In this document: in pieces, positions 1-11,634 of the stretch
Numbering within the stretch: the stretch's first letter is position 1
Layout of the letters: the number at the start of each line of letters is the position of its first letter
Assembly: GCA_022393335.1 (NCBI GenBank)
Contig: JAJEKB010020807.1
Location: forward strand, 207,059-271,058
DNA: 64,000 bases
DNA from: Macrotrachela quadricornifera
Lineage: Eukaryota > Rotifera > Eurotatoria > Philodinida > Philodinidae
Direction: 5' to 3'
The notes under the pieces: generated by a model
Told to the model about the DNA's origin: nothing
What the model saw: the letters and a program-made list of their open reading frames with translations, nothing else
Database searches by the model: none
Translations under genes and position numbers: made by a program

Positions 1-45
1 TATACACTATAGAGGGTGGTCGTACAATTTTGGCGGCCACTGTAT

Positions 46-250
46 ATTCGGACCATTCAAAGGTTATCAAGAAGTATCTTTAATATGATCCGAACAGCCC
101 TATGTTTCATATGACTGATAATGGGAATCCATTACCTGCCCATGGTGTGAATGCTGATAGATAACAGATTCCCATTGTCATTCATATGAAACATAGGGCT
201 GTTCGGATCATATTAAAGATACTTCTTGATAACCTTTGAATGGTCCGAAT
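46..250. repeat. Near-perfect hairpin (foldback element) with a second partial copy
   Basis: Bases 48-116 are repeated almost exactly in reverse complement at about 180-250, and the pairing continues inward (AATGGGAATC against GATTCCCATT), leaving a small loop centred near 152. A third, diverged half-copy lies at about 358-440. The sequence shares the TTCGG and ACCCTATG motifs of the larger palindrome at 1009-1772, so both probably belong to one non-autonomous foldback family. No coding sequence is visible; the short open frame on the minus strand is only hairpin sequence. Confidence 0.8.
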
Positions 251-530
251 ATATATACGTTTCATTCTGATTCCAGGAGAAAGAATCCTGGCTGAAATCT
301 GATTGGCTGAAATGTTGTTCACAATATAGGCTAAAATTGGATTTCCACGATAGTCAATATGAAACATAGGGTTGTTCGGGCCATATAAAAGATATCTCTT
401 GAGAACCTCTAAATGGCCTGAACATGCCCTTGTTTCATTCGAATAATAGCAGAAAAAATCTTACTCAAATATGATTGAGTAGGAGAAACAGACATGCATT
501 TATCAATGTAAGAACCTTCCCTTCGGAGAA

Positions 531-836
531 GTAAATATTTGGGAATAGCACTTATTCGGGTTAGAATGTAGGTTATGACATTCTGTGAGTGTTCGTAAAG
601 ACAAGTTGGATTATTTGCACGAACAATAAGAGAGATTTTGGGTGTTAGTGGCTCACTATAAGAACTTTTAGACTCGTCTGATATACTTGCAGAGAAAATT
701 TTATTAGAGCAAAATATTTAGGGATAGCACTTATTCGGATCAAAATGTAGGGTACGGAGTTCAGTGGGTGTTCGTAAGGACAAGTTGGATTATTTGCATG
801 GACAATAAGAGAGATCCTGGGTGTTCGTATAGTGAG
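531..836. repeat. Direct repeat, two copies about 181 bp apart
   Basis: The segments starting at about 531 and 712 match over roughly 120 bases. Both carry ATAGCACTTATTCGG and then ACAAGTTGGATTATTTGCA followed by AATAAGAGAGAT. The word GGGTGTTCGT recurs several more times up to about 970, so this is the core of a longer degenerate tandem array. No gene is seen. Confidence 0.7.
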
Positions 837-1008
837 GAGTCATTTTTTCACATTTGTAGATGGTTCTTTTTCACTATAAGTCCAACAAAGTGGGCGTTCG
901 TAGGTGTTCGTGAACATAACTTTCCAAAGTGTAGGTGTTCTTAAGGATGACTTATATGCGTTCTTGCAAAGTTGGGTGTTCGTGCTCTTCGCGTAAATTA
1001 CTAATACC

Positions 1009-1772
1009 CTTTTCTATTAGCCGAAAAACGACCCAATCAGATGGCAGCGAAATGCTACTCCCTTATTTCATGAATAACCATACAAGATTCTATGCGGACT
1101 TTTGTAGAGCACCCTTGACAACCCTAAGTCAGCCCGAACTACCCTGTGGCGCATTTTTATTTTTAATGAGAAAAGCGCTTCGAAATCTGATTGGCTGTTA
1201 TAGAAGAGTTTCAGCTAATGAGATAGCAGCAAATTGTAACGCGCTTATTTCACGGACAACCGTCGGAGATTCTATGAGGACTTTTGTAGAGCACCCTTGA
1301 TAACCTCAAGTGGGCCCGAATAACCCTATGATACGTCCTTATCTTCAATGAGAAAAAACAACTCGAAATCTGATTGACTGTAACAAAAGAATTTCAGCAC
1401 ATCAGATTTCGAGGCGGTTTTTCTGTATGAAGATAAAGATGGAACGTAGGGTTATTCGGGCAAATCTGAGGTTATGAAAGGTACTCTACAAAAGTCCTTA
1501 TAGAATCTCCGACGGTTGTCCGTGAAATAAGCGCCTTATAATTTGCTGGTATCTCATTGGATGAAACTCTTCTGTAACAGCCAGTCAGATTTCAAGGCGT
1601 TTTTTCTCATTGAAGCTAAGGACGCACCTCAGGGTTGTTCGGGCCGACTTATGGTTATAAAGGGTGGTCTACAAAAAGTCCGCATAGAATCTTCCATAGT
1701 TACTCATGAAATAAGGGAGTAACATTTCACTGCCATCTGATTGGGTCGTTTTTCGACTAATAGAAAAACGGA
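1009..1772. repeat. Large imperfect palindrome (foldback element, about 760 bp)
   Basis: The left arm (about 1009-1378) is matched in reverse complement by the right arm (about 1396-1772), centred near 1387. Landmarks are CGAAATCTGAT at 1363 against ATCAGATTTCG at 1401, the ACGGACAACCGTCGGAGA block at 1252 against its complement near 1510, and the outer ACGACCCAATCAGATGGCA against its complement near 1735. Each arm also contains a degenerate direct repeat of about 190 bp, with GAGCACCCTTGA at both 1099 and 1288. The open frame on the plus strand (935-1300) crosses the left arm and is not judged a gene. Confidence 0.8.
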
Positions 1773-1799
1773 CGCAGCGACCAGCACTTTGTGACAGAT

Positions 1800-2010
1800 A
1801 CTTAGCTACTAGCAAAGTAAATATATAGTGCCATCCCTAAGTTGAGGACCTAAGGATACTCTCATAATATAGTAGATGAGGACCCAAGGGCACCGCTATA
1901 GTATAGCAGTCGAACGTTTATGGATATTTCCGCAGTATACTATTGAGAATGTATGGGTGCTCCTATAGGATAGTTGTTGAGGATCTATAAATAATTGCCA
2001 GGTACCTTTG
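1800..2010 (+). repeat. Degenerate minisatellite, unit about 35-40 bp
   Basis: Repeated units read roughly GAGGACCYAAGGGTACC followed by CTATARTATAG. The same unit occurs in this orientation at 14291-14590 and in the opposite orientation at 11035-11240. Copies are diverged and no coding potential is seen. Confidence 0.6.
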
Positions 2011-3380
2011 GAAATAGTGGGACTGAGGCCAATATACTTTTGATCGTTCCAACCGGTTTTCATTTAATCGTTTAATCGCTTCGATCGGTTACCGTTTAGT
2101 CGGTCATACCGATTATCGTTTCGGATCGATTAATCGTTTACGATTAAGCGATTATTGGTCGTCACCGTTGCATTCTCACTTACCCCACGCCCACTTTCAA
2201 AATGTATAGTTATTTTGGTCCACCTAAGCATAAACATAACAAGAGAATATACGTTTTTCTTCATACTCCTACACTAACAAGGCACGTTTCATGTAAAAGA
2301 GAATACAGAACGAAATAAAAGACAGAAGAAAAAAAGCGATATAGTTCATTTGGCAGCGCATGTATAACATTCATTTCAATAATCAAATTTGTGGAAAGAT
2401 AGTTCCGAGAAAACAGAGTGAATGGTTCATTAAAGAATAGTGAGAGACGTAATCTTAAGTTGATTAAGCTCAGATATATCGAGGAATGGCTTCGATAACT
2501 GTTTTTCCTGTTGAAAATTGTATTTCTTTTTGCGATCTCGGTGAGGACGGCTTAGGGTGACTTGGAGTGGATCTTTCGAAACGATATTTGCTCTTTTTAT
2601 CAAAGCTTTTTAGAGAAAATGGCTCGGTGTGGGACTCGTGAAGGAAGACTTGAAAGCGCTAATGATTGATGACATCTTTGACTTAAACAGTGGTGAGGAT
2701 GAGTTGGGTTTTTTCTCCAATACCCTTTTTTAAGAAATTGCATTAATTGAAAGGAAGGATGAAGCAGAATTTTTTCTTTTCTTCTGATTCAAAACGAAAG
2801 TGTTGACAATTCGAATTGAAAAAATTTCTGTCTGAAATGATGAAGAGAATTACTTTTATTTTTGTTGGCTAGCAGCATCTAAAGTGGCTTTATTTAGTTT
2901 GCATCAGTGAAAAATTTTATAAAATGTAAGTTAAATAAACAGTTTCCAGTTGGGAGCAAAAGTTTTCTTCTTAGTAAAAGCAACCTAAAAGCGAGCGTTA
3001 AGATTCACAATCATTCTCTCATTTCATTCAGTGTCCATCGACAAAACTCGAAGGTAAACAGCGAAACAACTTTTTTCTTTTAAATTTGAAAAATATTTTC
3101 TCGTAGAACTTTAGCAGCAAAGTAGTTTTTTTAACCGCTAGTTTTCATCTGCAAAAACAGATGTTTTAGGATTTTTATTCTTGTATGATCTATTTTTGTA
3201 GAATAACTAAACAAGTTTAATCAGATGCTTAAATTTCCGCATCATGATTCTGATGATACCTTGTATTGTCTTGAAAAGTTTCAAAATGCTTCTTCTGGAA
3301 CAGTTTGGTGCAGGATCCTAGAAAAGTCAACGAACACTTTTCATAAAAACAATAAATAGAAGATAAAACAAGATTCTGAC
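2011..3380. other. Intergenic, no gene recognised
   Basis: At 2040-2160 there is a low-complexity block rich in TTAATCG and CGATT words, resembling the larger AATCGATT region at 18.2-18.9 kb. The rest is ordinary AT-rich sequence with no long frame, splice-supported exon or RNA gene that I can recognise. Confidence 0.5.
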
Positions 3381-4430
3381 CTAAATTTGATAAGATTTAT
3401 CAGTTTCGATTTCTGACTACTCTGGCTTGTTTTGATAGTAAGATTCATCTCGAATAAAATTGTAATTCCTCAAAGAGTTCTTGTACGAGCATGTAAAACA
3501 GTTATTTACTGGAGTCAGATAAAACCTTGGCCAAATCCTTTCTATTATTCTTGTCAAAATCTCGAGTAGAATAGACAGTGTATCCTGAAAGAAGCCTGCA
3601 CTCGCAATTCAGAAAAATATCTGAAAAAGAACTTGAAAAATCTTGTTAGCTCAGTCCATTTGGGACTAAAATGTGGAACTCATATATCTTTAAACAATTG
3701 GATCCCAGCTAAATAAACATAGCAACCAATTACTGTATCGTGCCTGTTTGTAATGGAGACAAATGTCTGTAATTGGGGGGGGGGGGGGGGGTTTGCAAGG
3801 GGGATGTCTGTAAGGGGGGGGGGGGAAGGGGGAGCCGCAAAACTTCGACTTAAACTTATACTCACATTTTTCATATGTGAGTTCCACAAAAAAATTCTGA
3901 ATTAGACTTGGGAAGCTCTTTTTCGTTTATGATCACGAAAGATGCTTTATGGCTTTCTAAAGAAATGAACTCAACTAAATAGGATAAACAGTAATCTTAT
4001 AAAAGCCTAAGTAAATCCTTACATTTTCTTGCCAAGATTCGGATTTGAATTGCATTGTTTCGTCAGGATTCTAATTAAATTTCCTTAAAAAATCTTGAAC
4101 ACGATCCTGACAAATTTAGAAAAATGATTCTCACTGTAAAAATGCATGAAAATTGAAACGCTATCATGATTGACGCTTTGATAGGATTCGTCAGTTTCGG
4201 ATTTCAATTGATCTAATTATCGTTTCGTGAGGATCTCCACCTAAGGTAACTATGAATCCTAACAGAATCTTTGTGTATAATCTAGGATAGATTTTGACAA
4301 AGATCACATAAAGTATTCGCAAAATCCTGTTTGATATTCCTGTTAAGATTTCGACCGGGATCGAAAGTAAATCCTGGTACGATTCTCCATTTTCAATTCA
4401 GAAAGATATCTGAATATAAACTTCAAGAAA
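3380..4430. repeat. Degenerate direct repeat about 790 bp apart, containing poly-G tracts
   Basis: Landmarks recur about 790 bases apart: ATCAGTTTCGATTT at 3398 with GTCAGTTTCGGATTT near 4189, and CAATTCAGAAAAATATCTGAA near 3606 with a close match near 4394. The copies are old and diverged. Between them at 3774-3834 lie long G runs (17 or more, then about 12). Two overlapping minus-strand frames through these runs read as poly-proline and are artefacts of the homopolymer. Confidence 0.5.
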
Positions 4431-4689
4431 TACTGAAAAAAGGTCTCGTTTAAACATGAAAAAGTTTGCTCATAGGATTTATTATAAGCCGCGACTAGAT
4501 TCTATATGAAACTTGAGAAAATCGTTAAAATTCAAGATCCTGGATGATGATTCCAGTTTTTTCAAGAAATAAACAAGGTTCAAATTGGAGCCTTCTTTTT
4601 GGAGACATCGACATATAATGATTTTACCTTTACTAGCGCTGCTCGGTCATTATACATATCAGTTTCTGAGCCTGATCTAACCAAGCCAC

Positions 4690-5305
4690 ATACAGAACTG
4701 TTCAATCGCTTTTGAGTCGAGGCTATGTATATCATGTAGGTCCTCGTGAGCTATGAATTTCCTAAAACGAGTTTGGGCTAATAGCTTATTACCGCGAAGA
4801 TATTGCATATTTTAGAGTATTGTCTCTAAATCCCGTAGCTCCTCTCAGGAGCATCAGGAAAACAAAGTTTCGAGTTTCGACTTGAAACTTTCCACAGAGA
4901 CAGGTCCTATTAAGTATGTTTTATTTCGAAAGTTTCAGATGTTTTCGTTGATTCTATCCTAAAATACAGTTAGGATAACAACATATTATTAATGTTCCTA
5001 ATATATCCACAGAATCCGTTGTTCTTATTTCAGTATAGGATCAACAAAAAAGATCTAACACTTTCCTAATAAACTGTTCTCCCTAGAACCTATCACTCTA
5101 GAAAGTTTCAAGTAGAAGCTCGAAACTCTGTTTGTCTGATGTTCCTAAGAGGGACTACAGGATTTAGAGGCAAAATACTCTAAAAATGCAATATTTCGCC
5201 AATAATCGGCTATTAGTCCAAAGTCTTTTCAGGGTATTCATAGCTCACTAGGACCTACACGATGCATATAGCCCCGTCTTAAAAGTGATCGAACAGTTCT
5301 GTGTC
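4690..5305. repeat. Palindromic miniature element
   Basis: The arm at about 4693-4925 is complementary to about 5080-5305. GAACTGTTCAATCGCTTTT near 4696 pairs with the sequence ending at 5298, TAGGTCCTCGTGAGCTATGA pairs with the complement near 5240, and GAAACTTTC pairs with GAAAGTTTC. No transposase is present. It abuts the next palindrome, so the two may be nested or tandem insertions. Confidence 0.7.
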
Positions 5306-5315
5306 TCCTCGTTAG

Positions 5316-6232
5316 GACAATTCAACAGTTCTGTCGGAGATAGTTTATTTCGGAATGGTAAGCTAAAAGAAGTTTTCTTTTTTTTATAAAATGATAGAGA
5401 AAACAATGCTCTATTTTTCTGTACTATTTGACCATTTTTCAACTAATATCATAATAATAAAACTTCGATAAGAACCGTTTTTGTATAAAACTTAATCAAA
5501 GAATAAGTTAGATAAAAAAGCTTTACATTACAATTTTCAATCACTGAATATTTTGTATTAAAAAAATGTACCACAAGATGCAGCGCGAAAAGTTTTACAA
5601 TTTCTAATGAACCGTTTATTTTGTATATGAAATAAGAAAAACAGAATTTTTCGTCGCATGACTTTTTTTCACAAGTGCAAATTGAGAGTACAGAATTTTG
5701 ATTTTTTTTCACAAGAAATACATAATTAAAATAAGCTTTACTTTATAGATTATAGAGCATTTCACGCTGCATCTTGTGATGTGTTTTGCTTTGTTTTTAA
5801 TAAAAGGTATTAGCTAACAAACAAAGGAAATAAGAAAAAATGAATTCACCTTATCCCAAAAAATGTGATTTTCGTACGATTGAAAATTGATCGGTCAAAA
5901 TTATGTTTATTTTGACAACCAATAATGCAACTACACAATAAGCGATCTTATGTAAATTGTAGTTTCGCGCACTGCATCTTGTAACATAATTTATTTTTAA
6001 TACAAGGCAATAAGTGATTGAAATATTTTATTTGCCTCACCTCTTAGTTGATTTTTACACAAAAACAGTTTTTATCGGCATGTTGTTATTATGATATTAA
6101 CTGAAAAATGATTAGACAGCGTAGAAAAATAGAGCATTGCTTTCTTTATTATTACATAAAAAAACAAAATTTCTTTGAACTTACTATTAAGAAATAAGAT
6201 ATCTCTGACAGAATATTTTGATTGTCGTAAGT
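5316..6232. repeat. Palindromic miniature element, about 0.9 kb
   Basis: The left arm begins near 5316 with GGACAATTCAACAGTTCTGTC, and the right arm ends near 6232 with the complement of ACGACAATCAAAATATTCTG. Internal pairs include GCTCTATTTTTCTG with the sequence at 6122-6137 and AGATGCAGCG with a match near 5968. The two minus-strand open frames inside (5248-5712) are shadows of AT-rich hairpin sequence. No transposase is seen. Confidence 0.7.
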
Positions 6233-6790
6233 ACACTCCTATGATTTGTATCCATAAGCCATGATCTATAAATGATTGAATAGGATACTAGAACGGAAAG
6301 AACTGTATCTAATTTCAAAGCTTTTTTAAAAAAATATTGTACAACCGCAGAAAGACTTTAAATAATGAACATAGAACTCAACTCTTTCTAAGCTAAAGTG
6401 TTGAATCTATCGCCATGCTTCACGCAGAAAACTTCTCATAAAGTTTGATGGAACATTATTGATTTTCAAAAATACGTTTTTGTTATATAAGACAAATTTT
6501 GCATTATCCGCTAGCGCTAGCTGATAACTAGCAACAAGCAAGTTACTAGTTCTGTTTTAACGTAATGTTAACTTAACCAATGATACAAAAGATTGTGCAT
6601 TAATTTTATTTTTGGTGTAACTCCACGACGCAATACCGTAGAGGCGTAATTCTTTTTGTATGCAAGAGTAGAGCGTCTTGTGTAAAAATATATAAAACAG
6701 TTTAATTAGAGATGTTTTTTCAAATCTTTGAAAAATCTTGGAACGGAAGGTGCCGGAAAACTCTTCTGCAACTATTTTGACTTTAGAAAA
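6233..6790. other. Intergenic, no gene recognised
   Basis: AT-rich spacer between two palindromic elements. No long frame, paired splice sites or repeat was recognised. Confidence 0.4.
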
Positions 6791-6792
6791 TA

Positions 6793-7770
6793 CTTAGGGT
6801 AATCCAAAAGTAGTGACGGAGGGACTTTTTTTCTTATAGAAAGCTTAAAGAAGTTTTCCTTTTTTATGGAAAGATAAAGCGTCTTTCGCTCTATTTTCTA
6901 TGCTATTGGATTATTGTTCAACCAAGATCATGATAAGAAAATTTACATAGGAACAGTTTCTGTTGAAAACTAGCTGGTAGCATTTAGATCATAAGGGGTG
7001 TGGTACAAAAAAATGTTATACTTTTACATTTCATTTTAATGTTACCTAATACGTTATTTTAAAAAAGTAAAATATATCACAAAATGCAGCGTGAAAAACT
7101 CTGTAATCTATAATGAATCACATACTTTGTAGTTGCGCTTTTTGTTTTCAAAATAGTCAAAATTCCGAGCCAACAAATTTCGACGTTGCGAAAACGAGAT
7201 TGTTTTTTGGAAAAAGAGAACTTCGGTTTTTTCTATCTTATTTTTTCGGAATAGTTCTTAGTAGATTGTAGAGCTTTGCACGCTACATCTTGCGGTGAAA
7301 TTTGTTTTAAAATAAAATATATCAGGTAATAGAAAGATCAAATAGAAAAAAACCAATCACCTTTTACTGAAAAAACAATCTTGGTTTCCCAACGTCGAAA
7401 TTTGCTAGCTCAAAGTTTTCTCCATTTTGAAAACGAAAAAGTGCAACTAAGGAAAAAGCGGTTCTGTATAAACTGTAGAGCTTTTCACGCTGCATCTTGT
7501 GATATATTTTAGTTTTTTAATATAACATGTTAAGTGATAATAAAGTGGAATGCAAAAGTGTCACACCCACTATGATCTAATGCTACCAGCTAGTTTCAAC
7601 AAAAATAGCTCTTATAGAAATTTCCTTATTATGATCTTAGTTGAACATTAATCCAATAGCATAGAAAAATAAAGCGAAAGACGCTCTATTTTTTCATAAA
7701 AAAAACAATTTTTTTTAAAGCTTTCTATAAAAAAAATGTACCTCCGCCACTACTTCTGGATCCCCCTAAG
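6793..7770. mobile_element. Palindromic miniature inverted-repeat element with TA flanks
   Basis: The ends are matching inverted repeats: CTTAGGG at the left, a two-base difference, then ATCC and AAGTAGTGACGG, against the complement of CCGCCACTACTTCTGGAT at the right. Both ends abut TA (6791-6792 and 7771-7772), as expected for the Tc1/mariner superfamily. Almost the whole interior is self-complementary, for example AGCTGGTAGCATTTAGATCA near 6968 against the sequence near 7575. No transposase is encoded. The interior layout resembles the 5316-6232 element, so the two may be distant relatives. Confidence 0.75.
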
Positions 7771-7782
7771 TATTTCATATGA

Positions 7783-8300
7783 CAAGACTCGTTATTTGTT
7801 TATTCTCTTTCTCGTAGAGAAGAGTCTTGCAAACATAAATTGTCTGCTTGCTTGCTTGTATGTCCGCAAAAGGTCAAAAAAACATTTTATTCATATTTTC
7901 TATAAAACTTAACTAAAAGGTAATCGAGGTCGAGGAACTCGAATCTGATGTTAGTTTTTTAAAAATTTTTTGAGAATCAATTTTTTACACAAAGGATCAC
8001 TTTTTTTACAAAAAAAAATTTTTTATAAGGGTTCACCGAACGGTAATCAAGGACGAGAAATTCAAATCTGAAGTCAGTTGCATAAAAATTTTTTGACGAT
8101 CAGTTTTTTAAACAAACAACAAATTTTTAACAAAAAGCATTTGTTTTTTATAAAGTTTGGTCAACGGCCGTTAATATCCAGGAACTTGAATCTGACTTCG
8201 ATTTTTTAAAATGTTATAAATGAATAGCTTGACGGTAATTTACAAAACACGATTTCTACGAGAAAGAGCTGAGCGAGTCTTCAGGCGAGCGTTACTTGTT
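7783..8300 (-). repeat. Member of a dispersed repeat family (also near 47-50 kb and 59 kb)
   Basis: Read on the minus strand it begins ACAAGTAACGCTCGCC with GACTCGCT just after. Similar starts occur at 47247 and 58909. The body has three loosely repeated segments of the type GGTAATCGAGGTCGAGGAA followed by a TCTGA word and T/A runs. Similar words (GACC near CCGA, AGCAAG, long T runs) make up 48.6-50.3 kb. CTCTTTCTCGTAGA occurs near one end and its complement near the other, suggesting inverted ends. No gene is seen. Confidence 0.5.
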
Positions 8301-8319
8301 TAATTGTGCTGGAGTACAT

Positions 8320-8805
8320 ACACAGAATTAAAATTCTAAATGAGTATTAGGATTGTATTCAAAATTCTATTAAAAAATTAGGACACTCGGCGGAATTTGA
8401 TTTTTTCGTAATCAGTTCAGTGCTTGTTATAGAAGATAGTTCATATATTCGATCAACGTTCTGCTAGAACATTAGAATTTTATTCAAAATTCTGTCTCAG
8501 AAATAGAATCCTTAGGAGAATTTTATTTTTTTATGGATACATAGCTATGTTAAAGTCTTTACGTTAGGTTGAAATTCTGTTAAAATATTAGATTTCTATT
8601 AAAAATTCTGTTGTAAAAATAGAATTCATAGCAGAGTTTTATTGTTTGATGAATACATAGTTGTATGAAAGTATAAAGTGTACAAAATTCTGATTTCTGC
8701 TGGGTATCGACAGCCAATACGTTGGATTAAAATTCTGCTAGGATATTAGAACTCTATTCAAAATTCTGCTATACAAATAAGATTCTTACGAGAATTTTAC
8801 TTTTG
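8320..8805 (+). repeat. Tandem array of about 110-165-bp units, interrupted by the hAT element
   Basis: Units share AAATTCTGCTAGGATATTAG, then ATTCAAAATTCTG, AATAGAATTC and a GGATACATAGTTG-like end. They start near 8326, 8457, 8569 and 8732. The array resumes immediately after the insertion at about 10708-10870, showing that the hAT-type element landed inside it. No coding sequence was recognised. Confidence 0.65.
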
Positions 8806-8813
8806 ATGGGTAT

Positions 8814-10699
8814 CAGGGGTCCTAATGGGCTGGGCTGGGCTTCAAAAAGCCGACCCATGGGTTACCCAGCCTTGACCCGGCCCATCCATGTTTTTTCCTT
8901 AAAAATCGGCCCAGCCCATGGGTACCTATGGGCCGAAACCCTATCAAAAAATTCTCCAAAGCATAGTTTAATTTGTTATTGTGATCAATGATATTTACCA
9001 TCATTACTATTTTTTATTACTTAAATTCATCGGCGATTTGTTTAGGAAAGATGAGAAGATAAACATCCTAGATGCAACACCGAGTTTTTAATATGAATAG
9101 GTAAATGAGTTGCTATTAAAATATCGCTGACAAAAATGCGAAACTGTTAGCAGAAGGTCGATAAATACTAGTGGAAGAAATAAAATTGGTGATATATTTA
9201 AATCAGTTCAGTTTGTTGGTCTTAGGCAAAAACATCAATATTTTATTTTATCGATTAATTATCATTATTCAAATCGTCTTTTTTTCTCTTTTGCTTCTTC
9301 TATTCACTTTATTTTTATTGCAGAAACATCTATATTAACGCGTGAACAAAACGAGATTTTTTTAAGAAAGAGATTTGACAATAGTACTACATAACGTCTC
9401 TAAATAATTTTGACTTTTATTGAAGACTATGTTCCTAGACTAGCATTAATCTGTAGATGAAAACTCGCAATCTATTAAGAAAATACAAAAATTAATTAGA
9501 TTTTCAATGAGTTTTGTCTCGTTAAATTAAACTAAAGTGATATAATTTTAAAAAAACTATCTGATTTCCAATCGATTCGTTATTTTTGTGGAATCTGAGT
9601 CTATTTTAACCAGTTATTGGAATTTAAATGATTTTAATTCATTGAAATGAAATTATACACAGTTGTTTTTAATTGATTAAATGTTATTAATCTATTAAAA
9701 TTGGTCAAAATTTAATGAAATAAGGCGAAAGTTGAAATATGTATTTTAATTACTAAAAACACATCATAATCGATTCTAATTAACTCTTTGAGAACGACAT
9801 TTTTTTTCATAGAAAGAGATATTTGTTTATCGTTTTGTTTTATTTTAACTCAAAGTGGTTACATATAAATCTTACGATAATCAAAAAAAACGATTATTTT
9901 CGACTTTTAAACAAAACGGTAATTTGCAAGTAAACTACTCGATGTTGGATCAAAAATTTGTTTCCTCGATATTACAATAGTCACAGCTTCTTCTTTTTCC
10001 TTTCATGGGTAAAATGGATTTCATTGTGAAAATTAAGGACAGCTTTTGGTAATACTAGTTTGGACTTCTTTTCAGAATATGGTCTTCTGCGACATATTCG
10101 TTCATTGGTGAAGCCGATAAATTTCATCAATGAAACCAAAATGATATGCTTTGCAAATTTAAGAACAATGTAAATTCGTTAATGAGAACGGGAATATATA
10201 TATATACTCAATAGAGGATGAGAATATTCTCGAAAAACAAGATCAGAGAAGAAGGGAGAAATTATGACATCACTGTACCTCAGCAAGAACATGGGATATT
10301 TGAAAAGAATTTTTATGAAAGAAGGAGAGGGGGAAAAGTATGAGCTGATAAATGTGATTGTTCATGACCTTCATAATCTTACATGTTTAATAGTTTAATA
10401 TGAAATAAACACTTTCTTTTCTGAAAAATAGGTGACCCAAAAATGAGCCACTCGTCCTCAGAGTTAAATAAAAGTCAAATAGTCTGCCTGAAAGCTGACA
10501 GAAATGGCGACATAATAATCGATTCTCCAAAAAAAACTTATGGAAATCTGATTTCTATAAAATTTTTCATAAAAATAACGACCCATAGGCACCCATCCAA
10601 AATTTGTTCAGCCCAGCCCAGCCCATGGTTTTCTTTTCAAAATATTTTGGCCCATGGGCTGGGCTGGGCTGGGTTTGGCCCAGCCCATTAGGACCCCTG
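8814..10699. mobile_element. Non-autonomous hAT-type DNA transposon, intact ends
   Basis: The left end reads CAGGGGTCCTAATGGGCTGG and the right end is its exact reverse complement finishing CCCCTG. The 8-bp word ATGGGTAT flanks both sides (8806-8813 and 10700-10707). A CAGGG-type end with an 8-bp duplication is the hAT signature. Both subterminal regions are packed with GGGCTGGGC and CCCATGGG words, likely transposase-binding sites. The 1.9-kb interior is AT-rich and contains no transposase-like frame, so mobility would depend on an enzyme encoded elsewhere. The perfect duplication and matching ends suggest a fairly recent insertion. Confidence 0.85.
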
Positions 10700-10707
10700 A
10701 TGGGTAT

Positions 10708-10875
10708 ACAGATGTGTGAAAACCTGTATGTTGGATTGAGATTCTGCTAGAATGTTAGAGTTCCATCTAAAACTCTGCTTTGAAAATAGAATTATTAGCA
10801 GAATTCTATTTTTGGTGGATACAAAGTTGTATGAAAGTCCATAGTGTACAAAATTCTGATTTCTGCTGGGTAAGA
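10708..10875 (+). repeat. Continuation of the 8.3-8.8 kb tandem array
   Basis: One further unit, with GAGATTCTGCTAGAATGTTAG, AAAACTCTGC and GTACAAAATTCTGATTTCTG, the last also present at 8690. It is separated from the first part of the array only by the hAT-type insertion. Confidence 0.6.
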
Positions 10876-11034
10876 ATTTTTCAGATCCTCATTTAATAAT
10901 ACTGTATTTGTTCAAGAAAAACTCAAGAACCAACAGTGAAAAAGCATTTTTTCTGTCATAACAATCTATATGTATTAGGTTAGTGTGCCTGTGTTGGGTC
11001 AAACATGAAACGTCAAATGAGACTATAAGGAAAA

Positions 11035-11240
11035 GATGCCAAGAACTACTATATGGTGGTACTCCTAGGTCCTCATGAACTACAATATGGAGGTACCTTT
11101 AGGACCTTGAGTACTGCATTGTAGAGTACCTTTATGTACTCAAATACTATACTGTAGAAGTATCCTTAGTTTCTCAGCTGCTATACTGAAGGGGAGGGGT
11201 ACCCTTGGGCCCACAACTAATATACGAGAGAGTACCCTAT
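11035..11240 (-). repeat. Degenerate minisatellite, inverted relative to 14.3 kb
   Basis: The same unit as at 1800-2010 and 14291-14590 but on the opposite strand, for example GGTCCTCATGAACTACAATA. Together with the plus-oriented array at 14.3 kb it brackets the 11.25-13.77 kb element in inverted orientation, as tandem-repeat arms of foldback elements do. Confidence 0.55.
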
Positions 11241-11634
11241 GGCCGGTAAGGGTACTCCCTCCCCTCTTTTTTGACGATTTTTAGAGCTCGAAGACGGTAA
11301 GGCCGATTGAGTTGAAATTTTTACCACAGACAGAGCACCTACAATAACGAGACACGTGTTCGGTGAAAAAATTTTTTTCGAAAAGTTTTTCGACTTTTTT
11401 CGAGAATTTTCGTTTTCGATTTGGCTGAAAAGTTTTTTTGGAGATACCTACGACTATATCTCAGAGGTAGTTTTGAGGTTTTCGAAAAATCTCACTTTCT
11501 TTTTTTTTTATAAAAAAAGATACCAAAAGGTTTTCTGAAAAATCGGTTTTCTAGCTTTCCGAACCCTATAAAATCGGATGGGAAAGTCAGAAATGAAAAC
11601 GGCCGATTCTACCTCCAGAGAATACTTCAAAGTA

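Noticed and set aside
935..1300. 121-codon plus-strand open frame
   Set aside because: It runs through the left arm of the 1009-1772 palindrome and its internal repeat, with no recognisable domain.
3680..3889. Two overlapping proline-rich open frames on the minus strand
   Set aside because: They are translations of the poly-G tracts in two frames, with no other coding evidence.
8803..9004. Open frames on both strands
   Set aside because: They cover the left end and GGGCTGGGC repeats of the hAT-type element; the reading is repeat sequence.
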